DNA from: Teratosphaeria epicoccoides
Lineage: Eukaryota > Ascomycota > Dothideomycetes > Mycosphaerellales > Teratosphaeriaceae
Direction: 5' to 3'
Length of the DNA: 64,000 nucleotides
Assembly (NCBI GenBank): GCA_021401465.1
Contig: JADDMT010000013.1
Coordinates: 372,001-436,000, forward strand
Positions 35,495 through 48,000 of the stretch are shown here, piece after piece; position 1 is the stretch's first letter; every line of letters starts with the position of its first letter. A model generated the notes under the pieces. That model searched no databases. It was not told the origin of the DNA and saw nothing but the letters and a program-made list of their open reading frames with translations. Both the position numbers and the translations under genes were made by a program.

Positions 35495-36220
35495 ATGAAC
35501 TCACAGGAGGCCCTACTAGGCGACAGCGGCACCTACGGTCCCTACGACCTCCTAGGCCACGACGCTACTCGAGGTTAGCGGCGTAATCATGGAGGACACT
35601 AATAGAAAATACCCGGATAGTAGACCTGCCGACTATAAAGGCCCTAAGGCCCTCTAGGCCTTGAGGACCTTTGCTAGGTTGTTATGCGCGGTAGCGCTGT
35701 TGTAATGTTAGCTGTGTAAAACCCCCTAGGGTACAGGTTATACCTGTTAGCGTCCTAGGAACGGGTCTAGGAGGCATAGGAGACGTAGGCGAGGGCGGGG
35801 CTAGCTAGGTTAGCGGAGCATTTTGCGTGGACACTAAGTAACGCATACAGGGCTTTGCAGTTTAGGCGCTTGCTAGCGTAGCGCTAGCAGGCGCGGGCTT
35901 AGATAGACTAGACAGATTCATTAGCTAAAGCCAGGCACAACGACAAAGACTCTAGAACATACCGATTATAGGACGCAATCTACGCCCTAGAGGGCATAGT
36001 CGACGTAGTAGATAGCAGGGGCTATCTAGTTCTAGTTAGTATTGCCCGGAATCCCGGAGGAAAAGCCAGAAGGTAGGAGAAAGAGGGGGGGGGCTTATAG
36101 TTTAAGGTAAGCATGTAAGAGAAAGGAAGCAAGAGCGATAGCAAAGGGCGCTTTTTATATAGTAAGGGACGTACTAGCACAGGCCTAGGAGCGCCCCTAT
36201 AATGGCTTAGATAGCGATGA
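35495..36220 (+). pseudogene. C third ORF, 242 codons, unknown function
   Basis: From ATG 35,495 to TGA 36,218-36,220 one frame is held for 726 nt, interrupted by about twenty TAG/TAA. Most TAGs sit where Trp fits well, so the intact protein would be very Trp- and Arg-rich. Readable text includes MNSQEALLGDSGTYGPYD near the start and YALEGIVDVVDSRGYLVLV near residue 160. It lies on the same strand as pol, 470 bp downstream, before the 3' LTR. I do not recognise a family. Its opposite strand also has some open text and a TATAAAAAG near 36,155, but the plus frame is longer and more coherent. Confidence 0.5.
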
Positions 36221-36400
36221 ATAGAAGTGAAGTGAAGAGAGGTAGGAAAGTAAAGTAGACTTAAATAAGCGAACTAGAGTCTAGGAACCCGGCAAGACCG
36301 GTTAGAGGCCAGGCTGTAGGCACAGGAGAACAGGGAGCGTAAGAAGTGAAGTAAAGTAGACTTAGACAAGTAGAGTAGACTTAGACAAGGGAAGTGAAGT
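36220..36400. repeat. Degenerate direct repeats before the C 3' LTR
   Basis: Units built on AAGTGAAGT and AAAGTAGACTTAGACAAG recur several times between the third ORF and the polypurine tract. Confidence 0.6.
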
Positions 36401-36473
36401 CAGGAAGCCGTGTCAGCCTAGCCGCGATCCGGACTTTATGTGCTAGAAGGAGACTAACAGATTCCTTGCTATA

Positions 36474-36501
36474 AACAAGAAGGGGGGAGGGGGGGGGGTA
36501 A
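36474..36501 (+). other. C polypurine tract
   Basis: A long G-rich purine run (ACAAGAAGGGGGGAGGGGGG followed by further G and TAA) lies directly before the 3' LTR start TGTAAAGGG. It may also form a G-quadruplex. Confidence 0.75.
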
Positions 36502-36668
36502 TGTAAAGGGCGAGGCCCTAAGTCTTGGCACAGGCTAGGGCCTGTGCGACGCGACCCCTGACGAGGCCAGCTATAAAAGACTAGACAGCTAGCAGATAGT
36601 CCTTCTCTCTCTATCGTACTTGTTGAATACTACATGAACCTCTGTATATACGCCGTTTACTCGTGACA
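36502..36668 (+). repeat. C 3' LTR
   Basis: 167 bp, differing from the 5' LTR mainly by C/T and G/A changes, followed by the TSD TCTAG. Confidence 0.93.
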
Positions 36669-39600
36669 TCTAGCATGTCTAGCAGGATTTAACATAGTTA
36701 GAAACATCCTGTTCTAGGGTTAGCTACTAGTATTTCCGTCTGAGAAGCGCGTTTGTCTTCTCTACGCTAAAATGACCCGCAAGTTTATTGTCATGATAAA
36801 TACAGAGGAGCTACGAACAGAGTACATAGTTAGCGGGTACGTAGAGCCTATTATCAAAGTACTACAAGTTGCCTGACTTAGTCTAGTACTTCAGACTGCC
36901 TGTAGTATCCTAGAGGGCTACACCCTCATTAATTAACTCCGGTTCTTACTCTTATAACCGCTAAATAAGTCTCGAGACTTCTTTAAAGGGTTCTTTAGAC
37001 ATTACATGCTTACTACATGTAAGCTAGTCAACTACTACACGTATTAAGCTAGACATAGTTGCTATAACTGCTAGATAGGAGGGTTTATTGCTAGTAGAGG
37101 CTATAAGGCCCTATTAGACCTGCAGTCGACCTACAAGAGGAGCTAACGACAGGTCGCTACCCTATACTACAAGCTTCATCTGTAGCGTAGGGAGGAGCTA
37201 TTAGTTACCCTGCTCCCTAGTGTCGTAGTCTAGTCGTCGCGAAGGACTGTTAGCTAGATTCGTCTTTCTAGAACGATGCTAGATAACGAAGTCAAAGCTA
37301 GCAAGGAAAGTTGCCTACCTTGCTTAGTAACTACTTAGCTGCTTCACGCCTATTAACCTGCAAAGATTATTATGGTTAGTAAGTACCTTAATAGGGTACG
37401 CTACGCCTTCGAGGTAGTAGTAGTACTCCTTAAAGCCGTCAATAATAGCTAAAAGCTCTTAGTCGTAAGTCTCGTAGTTAAGCTTAGCGCCCTGCATCTT
37501 TTACGACTAGAAGGTAATTAGGTACTATTACGTACTACCTTCGTGCGACTAGAGCTACGATATAATTACGGCTATTACGAATTTCGAAGCATTAGTCTCT
37601 ATTCGGATCTTCGTAGTAGGGTCAAAGTACTAAAGTATAGGCGTAGTTTAAAAAGCTACTTTAAGTTTAGAGAAAGCCTTACTCTAAGCCTCCTCCTAAG
37701 GCACTATCCCTGGCTTTTTACCTTAAATCGCGCCCTTTGCAAGGGCCGTAAGGAGAGCCACGATCTTCGAATAGGATTATATGAATCTGTAATAGAAGTT
37801 AGTAAATCCTAGGAATACCTGTACTTCTTAGAGGGTAGTTAGCCGCGGCTACCTCGCGATTACGGACACCCTTTAGTCATCTATGATGACTCCTTCTATG
37901 GAAATGATGTATCCAAGAAACTTAATCCTTTCTATTAGGAATGAGCACTTCTTTAGGTTTGCATATAGAGCAAACTTGCGGAGCTATTTAAGCACTATCT
38001 TTAGATGCCAAATATGCTCCTCCTTCAAGTCAGAGTAGACTAGTATATCGTCTAAATATACTACGTAGCAGGTATTAACAAGGCCGGACAGGGCCTAGTT
38101 AATATACGCTTAGAATGTCGCTAGTACGTTAGTTAAGCTAAATAGTATTACTGTATACTTGAAGTGTCTATACCGCGTTTAGAACGTAGTCTTCTACTTG
38201 TTACCCTTTCAGATCGGTATCTAGTAGTAGGCATCCTTCAAGTTGATAGACAAGAAGATGGCAGCGCGACTAAGGCGGTCAAGCGTCTCGCTAATAAGTA
38301 GTAGGGGGCAGCGGTTCTTCTAAGTTACCGCATTAAGGCCCCTATAGTTAACGTATAGGCGGAGTGTGTTGTCTTTCTTCAGGACGAACATTACTAACGC
38401 TCTAGCCTCGCTGTCGCTTCGTTAGATCCACGCGTTCTTTTGCGCCTTGTAGAGGTAGTCTCGAAGTATTTCGAGCTATGATTCTAACATAGGATATAGA
38501 GGTTAATGCGGAGGATTGTAACCCTCCTTAAGGTTAATTGCATGTTCCGCGTCTAGGGCCTAGGCATAGGCCGTAGCCTCTACGTCGAAAATATCTGCGT
38601 ATTCCTCTAACTTAGGCAGAAGGGTAACGTCTTCCTTGACGTTCTGTATGCAGACCGCATACACACATTAGACCTTCTTCATGTCCTTGTAGAAGCTATG
38701 TGCGTCGCGCATCCTTACTATAGGAACTTTACCTATAGAGCCGTAGAACTAATTGTTAGTAGCTCTATTAATAACAACTCCCTACTTGTAGCGCTAAGGG
38801 CGGCCTAGTAGGAGCTCCTTATTAGGAACGTCTTTAGCGTAGAAGACTTCGTTAGTCTCGCGCTCTTCTCCTGAAGAGTCCGCGAGTTAGAGGCGTACCC
38901 TATACGCGCCTTAAGCTACTACGCCTTTGCCTTAAAAGGACTTCATAGTAGGCAGTAAGGCTCCTAGGATTAGCTTTAAACTAAGCCGTACGATTACCCG
39001 CTAGGGTATTACATTAACCTCCGCAAGGTTGTCTAACATATAGTCTACTAGCTTAAGCAAGCTATTAACTCGGACCGTACCGGATAGGCGCTAGGCAGGC
39101 CACGAGTCTACACTATTAGTAACAGACAGCTTAGACACCTGTAGTAGCCATTCGGTTGTCTCGGGCTTGTCCTTCTTTTGCCTCCCCTCTAGGGAGGTTT
39201 TAGACACCTTGTTTACCTTCTTCCTATTACTTTGTTTAGGATAGCAAGCTGCCTAGTAGTCCTTCGCTCTACAGATAAACTAGCTACTTAGAGGCTTCTC
39301 GCTACTATCTTTAGGCTTAGAGGGCTTGCCCCTCTAGAATGAACTACCGCGTTAGACGTGACCCTTAAGGCGCTTGTAATAGCGGCCCTTTAGTAGGTCT
39401 TTAGGGCTTAAACGCTTATTGTCCTTACTGCCTGATTTTCTATTTTGCTTTAAGGTAATCTCCATATGTGTTATAAGGGACACAAGGTCTTGCTAAGTTG
39501 TCAGAAGTTCATGAAAAGTCATGATTATGTTCTGAAGATTGTCATTAAGCTTGACGAGTAGGTATCGCACGCGTTACGTCTTAGTATAGGGGGGCATCTG

Positions 39601-39894
39601 TCTCTTAAGTGTAGCAAGATAGGTAGCGAAGCTAGAGGTAGTTTGTTACTTCCCCTGCCTGGCCTTCTCATACTCGACAGACATAGTAAGGGCACGGTTA
39701 CCTAAATCCTCGACCTAGTTAACATAGAACTACTAGCAAAAGTCCGCCTACATATACGTTCTGTCATAGACCCGCATAAGGTCATACCGCTCATGCTAAT
39801 TATTACAAGGTTCCTTATCCTCTTTAAGCTACATTACACTAAAGGCGACCTGTTTGCCCTCTATAGAATATCCGCGTAGGTTAAGCACAAAAAC
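36669..39894 (-). pseudogene. A3 gag-pol middle part (truncated gag to integrase)
   Basis: Collinear with A1 from about 12,530 to 15,740 on the minus strand: integrase zinc region, RNase H, RT (VVYLDDILVY at 38,041-38,065), protease (MLDNLAEVNVI near 39,020), knuckle and the second half of gag. At 39,894 it ends abruptly against the inner LTR, so the first ~570 nt of gag and the 5' LTR of this copy are absent. The junction shows only 3-4 bp of shared sequence. Confidence 0.85.
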
Positions 39895-40254
39895 TAATAT
39901 AGATGTATATGCTATATAATATGAAAATATCTCGTAGTATGACAGAGTAATCTAACCCTTTACTAGGTACAAGATAGCGCTGCTTTCTGCTTATTGCAGA
40001 GGTAGTACTAAAGGTGCTTATAACCCCTGACGCCTCTTAATTAGGGAAAGCATGTCCGAGCCTAACCCTGCAGGGGTACTATAGGGTCAGCGATATAGGG
40101 GCATCCTACGTCAAGCATGAATCCTACTTAGACGACATACAAGCTAACGTATATACAAAGGACCCCCTTACTATGTGTAGTAGGGTCACTACATGCTAAG
40201 GGTAGGCATTAGAACCTATGCGGCTCTAATAGCCCTCTTGTATTAACTGTATTA
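39895..40254 (-). repeat. Inner LTR of the A2/A3 complex (360-bp variant)
   Basis: It lacks the 30-bp duplication of the two outer LTRs and is like A1. It is the 3' LTR of the A2 copy, inverted here relative to its 5' partner at 17,322. Confidence 0.9.
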
Positions 40255-40686
40255 CTGCCCCTCCTCCTATGAGGATGTCCCTAGCCTTACTAAGTAATAC
40301 ACGCGGAACATATAGGGTATAGGATATAGCACGCTTACACTACGCAAGAGTAAATAGGTAGATAGCCTACGTAACATATGTTATGTATATACCTTAACAT
40401 CTTCGTAGCAAATACAGGATAGAGGTTACTAACTCAGGCGGGTTTTTAATCTGTCACATTTTAGGCGGCTTTATAACACCTTTGCTTTACATGTAGATCG
40501 AGATATCAGGAAACTACAAGTACGTACTTTAGTTAATCTTTGAAATTATAGGGCAAGTATACGCGCTAGCTTTGCTAAATAGCTTAGCTATCCCTATTTA
40601 GTCGTAACTGTGAAGAAACGTGTTGTAGAACCTTAAGGCTAGTAGGAATATGTGCGGATACTCTACGCATACTACTTGAAACAGCA

Positions 40687-40904
40687 GGAGCGCGCTCCTA
40701 GCGCGAGTCTTGTCACATTTTCATGCTAGTAGGCTAGTATGAGTATAGTTAGCGCATATGCGTAATAGCCGCGTTATCTGTTCTTGCATTATTCGGTCCC
40801 CTTGTAAGTTAACTAAAGGCAGGTACTCTGCGTATGTAGTTCGAGTTACTAGCTTAACGGTTGCGGTAGGCAACAGGGGGCCCTAGCTAGCAGGTATAAA
40901 AATC
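40687..40904 (+). promoter_or_regulatory. Promoter block of the second A antisense ORF copy
   Basis: GGAGCGCGCTCC at 40,687-40,698 and TATAAAAATC at 40,895, again 88 bp before ATG 40,983. Confidence 0.6.
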
Positions 40905-40982
40905 TTGTTACTTTCCTAAACTTCTTGTTCTAAAACACTAACATTGACCTCTACTTTCATTTTGCTTAGCCTGCGCCTCGCT

Positions 40983-42584
40983 ATGTCTACGGGTCTAAAC
41001 CGGAGCTTCTTCTTCTTTAATCAATTTATTAAAATCAATTAACTTACCTTAGCAATAATAGCTTATGTGCTACAGACTAAGTTCGACGCTACTTGCTCTG
41101 CCTGCAATTGTCGCTTATGTTAACGATGCCTTGACAACCTTAGCAGCTAAGCTGCATACATCTCTCCTCTACGTGTTAGTAAGGCGTCCCCTACCCGCGA
41201 GGTATGCGTGGCTTGTACTAACTAAAGCGTAGCTAAGATCTACGTTAGCGGATTTAATGAGGGCAGTGTCTACTATAATTATGTTAACTATAATAGCAAG
41301 TATCAAAAATGCTAAGACCTCCCTAAAGAGGTATATAGCAAGTATAACTAGCTCTGCTATAACATCGATGACTTCTAGAGCGCACGTAACGAGAGGGTTA
41401 CTAAAGGCACTCTAACTATGAACAGGCTACAGGCTAAGCACCGCAAGGTACTTGCCTACCTACTTGGCGCCCTCTTGTGCTTTACCGTAACTACTAACTA
41501 TTCTTATAGCAGTGTTTGCTTCGACTCTCTGCTAACAGGCAAAAACGTTTGTCTAGGTCTAATTGTAGACTTAGTCTAGAAGATCTTAAAGGTGCTAACT
41601 GTTAGGGTCGAGACCTTCGCCATAGTACGCATATAGTGTAGGTACCCTCTAAGTATAAATGCTGACTTTCTCTACTAGGCTAACGTTAGCGTCAAGAAAT
41701 ATCCGACTAGCTGTTAGCGTTAGCAACTCGGGGCCCTTGCCTCTATTGACGATAACTTTAAGACGCAGATAATCCGTAAGAAGGTTATCAAGCAATTCAC
41801 TATTCCTGTCGCTAAGGCTACACCCTAGCGCCGTACTAAGAGGCAGCCTGCCTCTAAGCTAGTCCTAAGGACTAAGCTATAAGTTACTTACTCAAATCCT
41901 GTCGCGTGCGTATAGCTAACATATTGTAGCGCCGCTGCCTACGCTGCCTTGACGCTACTATCTAAGAAGAAGAAGAAGGCTAGGGCCGAAATTAAGGTTA
42001 GCGACAAGGAAGCCGAACCTTCCCTGCTTGCGATCCGCACTACGTCCGCTAAGACGCCAAGGTACAAGCCTCTAGGCTAGATCTTTAAGGATGAGGAGGA
42101 TGACGACGTCTAGGATACCTTCGGTCCTAACGTGATCCCTTCGCGCTATAGTGTTGCTATACTAGTTACGCCTAAGGGAGACACTAAGTCTAATGATGTA
42201 GTCGACACTTATGTCAAGAAGTATAAGATGATCTCAAGGGCCGAGCGCGACAGCTACAAGTGCGCCTAAGTCTCTTCGCCTTCTAATACTAAGGATGAGG
42301 AGGAGGTAGTTATTACGACTAGGCGCGGTAAGGCTGTCGCTAGTTCTCTGGCTACTATAGGCTCTAAAGACAAGCTCCCTTGCAACCTACTAAAGAAGAA
42401 GATGCTAGCCTCTCTTCGTGGCATTACTACTCCTGTTACTCCTAGTTGCTTCAGGGTGTTTAGTAGACCCTATGTAGATAGGTAGTCCTTAGCGGACCGT
42501 AACAAGAAAGACTCTCCTACTTCGGGTTTAGTTAGGAAGCCCTTAACTAGTAGTCGCTAAGCATTAGCTACAAAGCTAATCTAA
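40983..42584 (+). pseudogene. A2 antisense accessory ORF, complete length
   Basis: 534 codons from ATG to TAA with frame preserved, collinear with 9,629-11,224. It keeps some codons that A1 lost and the reverse. For example, a Gln near residue 14 is CAA here and TAA in A1, and Cys/Arg/Tyr alternate at the Cys-rich positions, which documents RIP on both strands. The Lys-rich block (SKKKKKA) and the basic C-terminal region are kept. It overlaps the pol stop (TAG at 42,581-42,583, minus strand). Confidence 0.65.
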
Positions 42585-43867
42585 GCATGTCTCTTATTCT
42601 CCTTAGGTTTATTCTAGGTGTGCCTTTAGGTATCAATGATGTATAAGTAGGGCGTTTGTTTCTTATTATTACTTCGCGCGTTATGCGCTACATACATGTG
42701 TTAAGAACTCTGCTCTAAAACTCTTATCTTCCTACATATCGACCTTCTTAAGCCCTGCTTACGCCTCCTCCGCTCTTTGAATTCACGAATAGCTTCTAGA
42801 GCGTTCTTGTAGTCTTTAGCTAGAACCTATTGTTTATACTTATGTAGTTATTCCTTCTACTTTACTAGATAGTACATTGCGCCTTTACGCCACATACTGT
42901 CCTTAATACTCTCGACTTCCTACTCTTCGTTCTCTTCTGCTACTAGCATTAGGTCCGCAGGCTCTTTGCCCTTACGCTATACCTATAGTTTAAGTAGAGA
43001 TATGTAGAAGATATCGTGTACACAGTATGATAATAGCAATAATAGCTAGTACGCCTGCAAGCCTATTATGTCGTGTATCTAGAAGGGTCTGACGAACCTT
43101 AGCGTTATCTTCTTACTTAGAAGTTTCAGCTTAATATTCTTCGTTAATAGTAATACCTTCGTACTAACTGCGTACTACATCGGTTTAGCATAGGCGTTAT
43201 TATGTTTAATCTAGGATTCTAAGGCCTTTTTCTAGTATTCTATTAGCACCGAATATACCTCGCGTATACGCCGCGCTGATTCCGCGGCAGCTAGCACCCT
43301 CTCCTCAGAAGACTCGTCCTAAGGCGGTTCTAGGTGTATTTCCGGATTAAAGCCATAAAGAATCTAAAATGGCGACATGCGCATAGTAGCATACACGCTG
43401 TTATTAACTGCAAATTCCGCCATAGGAATTGCGTCGGCCTAGGCATCCTGGTTCTTAGCGTAGTAGTACCGAAGGTACTACTTAAGAGTCTAGTTCATAC
43501 GTTTAGTCTGACTATTAGTCTGTAGATAGAATGCTGTACTTAGGCGGTACTTAACACGCGCCTTAAACACAAATTCTTGCTAGTATTTACTAGTAAAGAC
43601 AGAACCTTGATCTAAAAGAATACTTTAGGGGACACTAAAGCGCTATATAACTTTGTCGCAAAGTAGTTACGCAAGCTCGCTACTTATACACTTTTTTGTA
43701 TATAGGATGAAGACATTTATCTTCGAGTATTAGTCGACTACTATAAGGACAGTATTAACTACATTGCCTCTCTACTTTGCTAGCAGCAAATTAGTAATAA
43801 AATCTATGGTTAAGTCTTACTATAGTCTCTCTAGTAGTAAGAGCGCCTAAGCATCGCCATAGGGGTG
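42581..43867 (-). pseudogene. A2 pol 3' part (integrase core, chromodomain)
   Basis: It continues the frame that is cut at 21,368. The break after CGCCATAGGGG is the same integrase site. The flank next to B1 reads GGGTG here and GGGCA (complement TGCCC) at 21,364-21,368, a 5-bp target duplication with two transitions. Confidence 0.85.
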
Positions 43868-44351
43868 TGTTAGAAGGGTAGGTACTAATAGCAGGAAGGG
43901 GATTAGGTGTTAGACTCGCAGAGTAGTAAAGAATATTGACAAAGGTAATTAACCTTATACTAACTATCCCCCCTAGAGGAGAAGATTGTAATTAAGCACG
44001 AAGCTTCTAACTATCTGTCCTGAAGCCATCCCTATATACTAGAGAGACAGGGCAGCTCTGTTAGATCTGTTAACAGACCTATTAGACCTATGTCTATAGA
44101 TCTGTAGACTAACCCTACAGATCCTAGGGTCTATTCTTACATAATAGATCCCTTCTCCTATGTAGGCCTATAGATCTGTAGACTAACCCTATAGATCTAG
44201 GTGTCTATCCTCACGTAATAGACACTCTCTTCTATGCCTACGTTATGACTCATAGTACTATGACTTACAACACTATGACTTATAGCACTCATGACAGCTA
44301 TAACTTAGGTCATAGTGCTTGTAACTTATAGCACTCATGACACTTATGACA
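43868..44351 (-). repeat. B1 3' LTR
   Basis: 484 bp, TGTTAGAAGGG...CACTTATGACA in window orientation. Confidence 0.92.
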
Positions 44352-44429
44352 CTATCCCCCTTTTAGCCTAGCTTGTCCCTAAGCTACCTTATTAGTGCGC
44401 GGTTTCTCTTGCTCTTTCTTTGTGTAGTA

Positions 44430-45050
44430 ATGTCTTCTCTTTCTCTATTACTACCTTGTGTCATCCTAGACACTAACGCCCCTTTAACGCAGAAACTTAA
44501 ACACCGCGCGAATCGAATCTATCATTAAGGCTAGGACAGCATGAAGTCCTATACTTAGTGTCAAGAGTTAAAGCTTGTTTGTTAAGTACACATTTCCTTA
44601 GGGAAATGTTCGTAGTATTACTTTAGCAACTATCGAAGTTGCGACGCGAAGGTAACAGAGGTCAAATAGAAGAAGTTAGGTAATTAGCAGAAAAGACTAA
44701 TTGCCGATCTTAATTGTGTGAAGGCGGCCCTAGCCAAGGCTTCGCAGAAGATAATAGAGGCGCATGCTAAGGAGATGCGTCTTCGGAAATAGTTAGACGT
44801 AGTTAACTGTGAAGTTAAGGATAGTCGCGCTCTTAAGGAGCGTGAGATTAGGGAAGACGAGGCTAAAGAGCAGGCTCTTTAGCAGGCTAGGTTTCTTCTT
44901 AACCTAGATCCCTCGACTAGTCTTGCTCTTAGTCCTATGACATAGAGCGTAATAGAAGGTTTTGCTAACGCGTCGTATTAGGGTTTCCTAGATAGTGTAG
45001 TAGCTAAGCCTATTAATAGCGTCCTACAGGAGCCTAGTCGTGGCTCATAA
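44430..45050 (+). pseudogene. B1 antisense accessory ORF with Zn2Cys6 spacing
   Basis: ATG 44,430 to TAA 45,048-45,050, 207 codons, collinear with the B2 copy. The cluster lies at about 44,550-44,645. Here the first Cys is Tyr (TAT at 44,550), the third is Cys (44,580), and a later pair is Tyr, while the final Cys is kept. Together with B2 this rebuilds a full C-x2-C-x6-C-x8-C-x2-C-x7-C pattern. The ORF ends directly against the pol stop (45,045-45,047). The helical, charged second half matches B2 closely. Confidence 0.65.
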
Positions 45051-48000
45051 CCTTCTTCCTAGGTTTGTTTTTCGCTTAAAGCTCTGTACCTTCTACTAAC
45101 AGTTTCGTAGGTGTTTAAGGAGTTCCTAGGTGTTTTTAGTACTCCCGTATCCTTCCTATTTTACTAAGTACTCTTACTGTCTGTCTACCTAGCGAGTGTC
45201 GACGATCTTCTTAACAGTATACTCTAGTTCTTCTACTTCGGGGTCAAGTAGTAAGGGTTATGTTTACAGTGCGGCGTCTAGCGCTACTTATTCTAGCAGA
45301 GAGACATAGAACACAGGGTGTATTCTTATCTGCTCGGGTAGCTATAACTCAAAATTAACTAGTCCTTTCTTAGCCTTAATCTGGAATGGTCCTAGTTTTA
45401 CAGCGTCTAGTTTTTTACTTAGATTGTCTAATTTGATGTGACAGTAGAGGAGATACACCTTGTCCCCCTCCTAGAATTAGTCCCTTAATTCTCTTACGAT
45501 TTGCGTACTATACCATGTTCTGCTAATAGAACTACAGGTCGAGTCGTGCTTCTGTTTGTAGTTAGCATAGGTATTCTACTTACCTAAGTGCTACTAGGTT
45601 TTAATCCTTAGCTAAGACGTCTAGAACGTCTTCTATAGCTAACCTGTACGCCATCTGAAATGGCGAGAGTCCTGTTGACTCTGCTAGCGTACTATTATAC
45701 GCGAGTTATGCTATCGGCAACAACTCTACCTAGTTATTCTAGTCCCTATTCATATAGGATCGAAGGTACTATTCTAATGTCTAATTTAGACGTTCTGTCT
45801 GTCTATCTATCTAAGGGTAGAAGGAAGTACTTAGTTAATGCTTGACCTAGAATTGTCTTATTAGGGCCTTCTAGAAGTTAGAGGTAAACACAGATCCTTA
45901 GTCCGTTACTAGGTCTCGTAGCATACTATGTAATGCTACTACCTACTTAATGAAGACATGCGCGATATCTTTAGTCTTAAAGTCTTTACAGTATAGGATA
46001 AACTTCCTAAACTTAGTGAATCGGTCGACTACTACTATGACTCTATCGAAGAACTCATTCGTGGCGGGTTCTCTCGACTAGGGTAGTTTGACGATAAAGT
46101 CTATAGCAAGCGATTCCTATGGCTATTAGGGTACCTTTAGCGGTTGTAGTAACCTATACGGTTTATGATAGTTATGCTTACTCTGTTAGTAATTACACAT
46201 TAACAGACATAGTCCTCGATTACTCTGCCTATCCTAGGGAAGTAATATTCCTGTCAGAGAATTTGCTTCATTTTAGACACTACTACGTGTCCTACCTAAG
46301 GTACGTCATATTAGAGGCGTAGTAGCTCTAAACGTAAGGATGTTAGCATGTATACTAACCTTTAGAAGAGAAGTACTCTGTCTTTGTCTTCCTAGTCCTC
46401 CTATCTATTAATGTTGTTACAGATAGTAAGTGTAGTTAGGTCGTAGACTAGTGCGTTCTTCAGGTCATTCTAGAATTCGCTAGTCTATGTAATAGCTGTA
46501 GCCGCGAGTCGGTTAACTCTAAGCGTGCTATCGCTATTCTCCTAGAGAATGGCATGTTTTTCCTGTTTTACGCCCTTCAGGTAGTTAGTCTAGCAGCTAA
46601 GTGCGTTAGCGCGTGCATTCTCGGACCCCTTATAATTGACGATCTTGTAGTTAAAGCTAGAGAGTTCCTTACTCTATCGGACTTGTCGTTAGTTTAACTC
46701 TTTCGTCGTCGTGAAGTATCGCAAGTTCTTATAGTCTATGTAGACTATAACCTAGTACTTAGAACCTTCTAAGTAGACTTGCTACGCCTTGTAAGCGTCT
46801 ACTATAGCTAGAAGTTCTTTGTCGTAGACGTTGTAACGAAGTTTAGGTCTAGACAGCTTCCTCGAGTAATAGGCAACTAGCTGTAGTCGTCTACTTAGTC
46901 CTAGTTAACTTAAGCATGCCCTAAGCGCTACGTCAGAGGCATCTGTTTCGACTATGATAGGCTTATCTAGGTCGAATACAAGTAAGATTAGCTAATCTAT
47001 AAATCGTTGCTTGAGTTCCTCGAAGGCATTCTGTTAGGCGTCGTCCTATACGAATAGTGTATCCTTTATAGTAAGGGTCGTAAGTAGTGCCATAATCTTC
47101 GAATAGTTTGTAACAAATCTTTAGTAGAAGTTAGCAAACCTAAGGAAGGACTATACTTCCTTAACATTAGTTAGTGTAGGCTATTCTTTTACGACTTTGA
47201 CCTTCTTAGTGTCTATCTTGATTCCGTTCTAGGCTACTACGTAGCCGAGGAATTAGACTTCTTGCTTATGAAACTCGCTCTTCTAAGGCTTAACCTTTAG
47301 CCTGTAATCCTAGAGTTTCTAAAGCACCTTACGTACATAAGTCCTATGTTCTTCGATCATTTGTAAGTAGACAAGGATGTCATCTAAGTATATAACCACG
47401 AAGACATTAAGGTACTCTCGTAGCACGTTATTAATAAATGCCTGCTATGTAGCTAGGGCGTTTGTTAACTAGAATAGCATGACGATATACTTGTAGTGTC
47501 CGAACCTAGTTCTAAACGTAGTCTTCTATTCTTTGCCTTCCTTGATTTGAATTCTATTATACGCTCCTAGTATGTTGAACTTCGAGAACCATACTACTCC
47601 TTGTAGGCGATCCTGCAATTCTGAGAGTAAAGGAAGCGGATAACTGTTCTTTATTATAATGTCGTTTAATCTATAATAATCTACACAAAGTCGCTAGTTG
47701 TCTTCCCCCTTAGGGACAAACAGGATTAGATACCCTGCTAGTAACTATAACTTGCGGATGAAGCCCTTCTAGAGGTTGTCTTCTAGGTATTTCCGGAGAA
47801 TCTCTAGCTTCGCCGCTAATAATAGGCGAACTAGTTACTTTGTTAGCGTCCTGCCTAGGAGTAAGGGTATCCTATAGTCCTACTCCTAGTGTTCTAGCAG
47901 AGCCTCTTAGTCGGGTTCTTCCTCGAAAAGAGTAGCAAATTCCTTATATTTATTAGGAACTATGAACTCTACTTTAACTTTAGCTTGCGTTGCTTTAACC

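Larger units (their letters stand above)
29897..36668 (+). mobile_element. C: chromodomain Ty3 retrotransposon with short LTRs
   Basis: 6,772 bp, LTRs of 167 bp each (29,897-30,063 and 36,502-36,668), TSD TCTAG at 29,892-29,896 and 36,669-36,673. It is inserted in the integrase of the A3 copy. It is more GC-rich than its neighbours, but frames are still broken by TAG. Gag, protease and RT lie in three frames, and a third ORF follows pol on the same strand. Confidence 0.93.

Noticed and set aside
37543..37812. 89-residue plus-strand frame
   Set aside because: It is antisense to A3 pol (RNase H/RT region), which is clearly coding on the minus strand.
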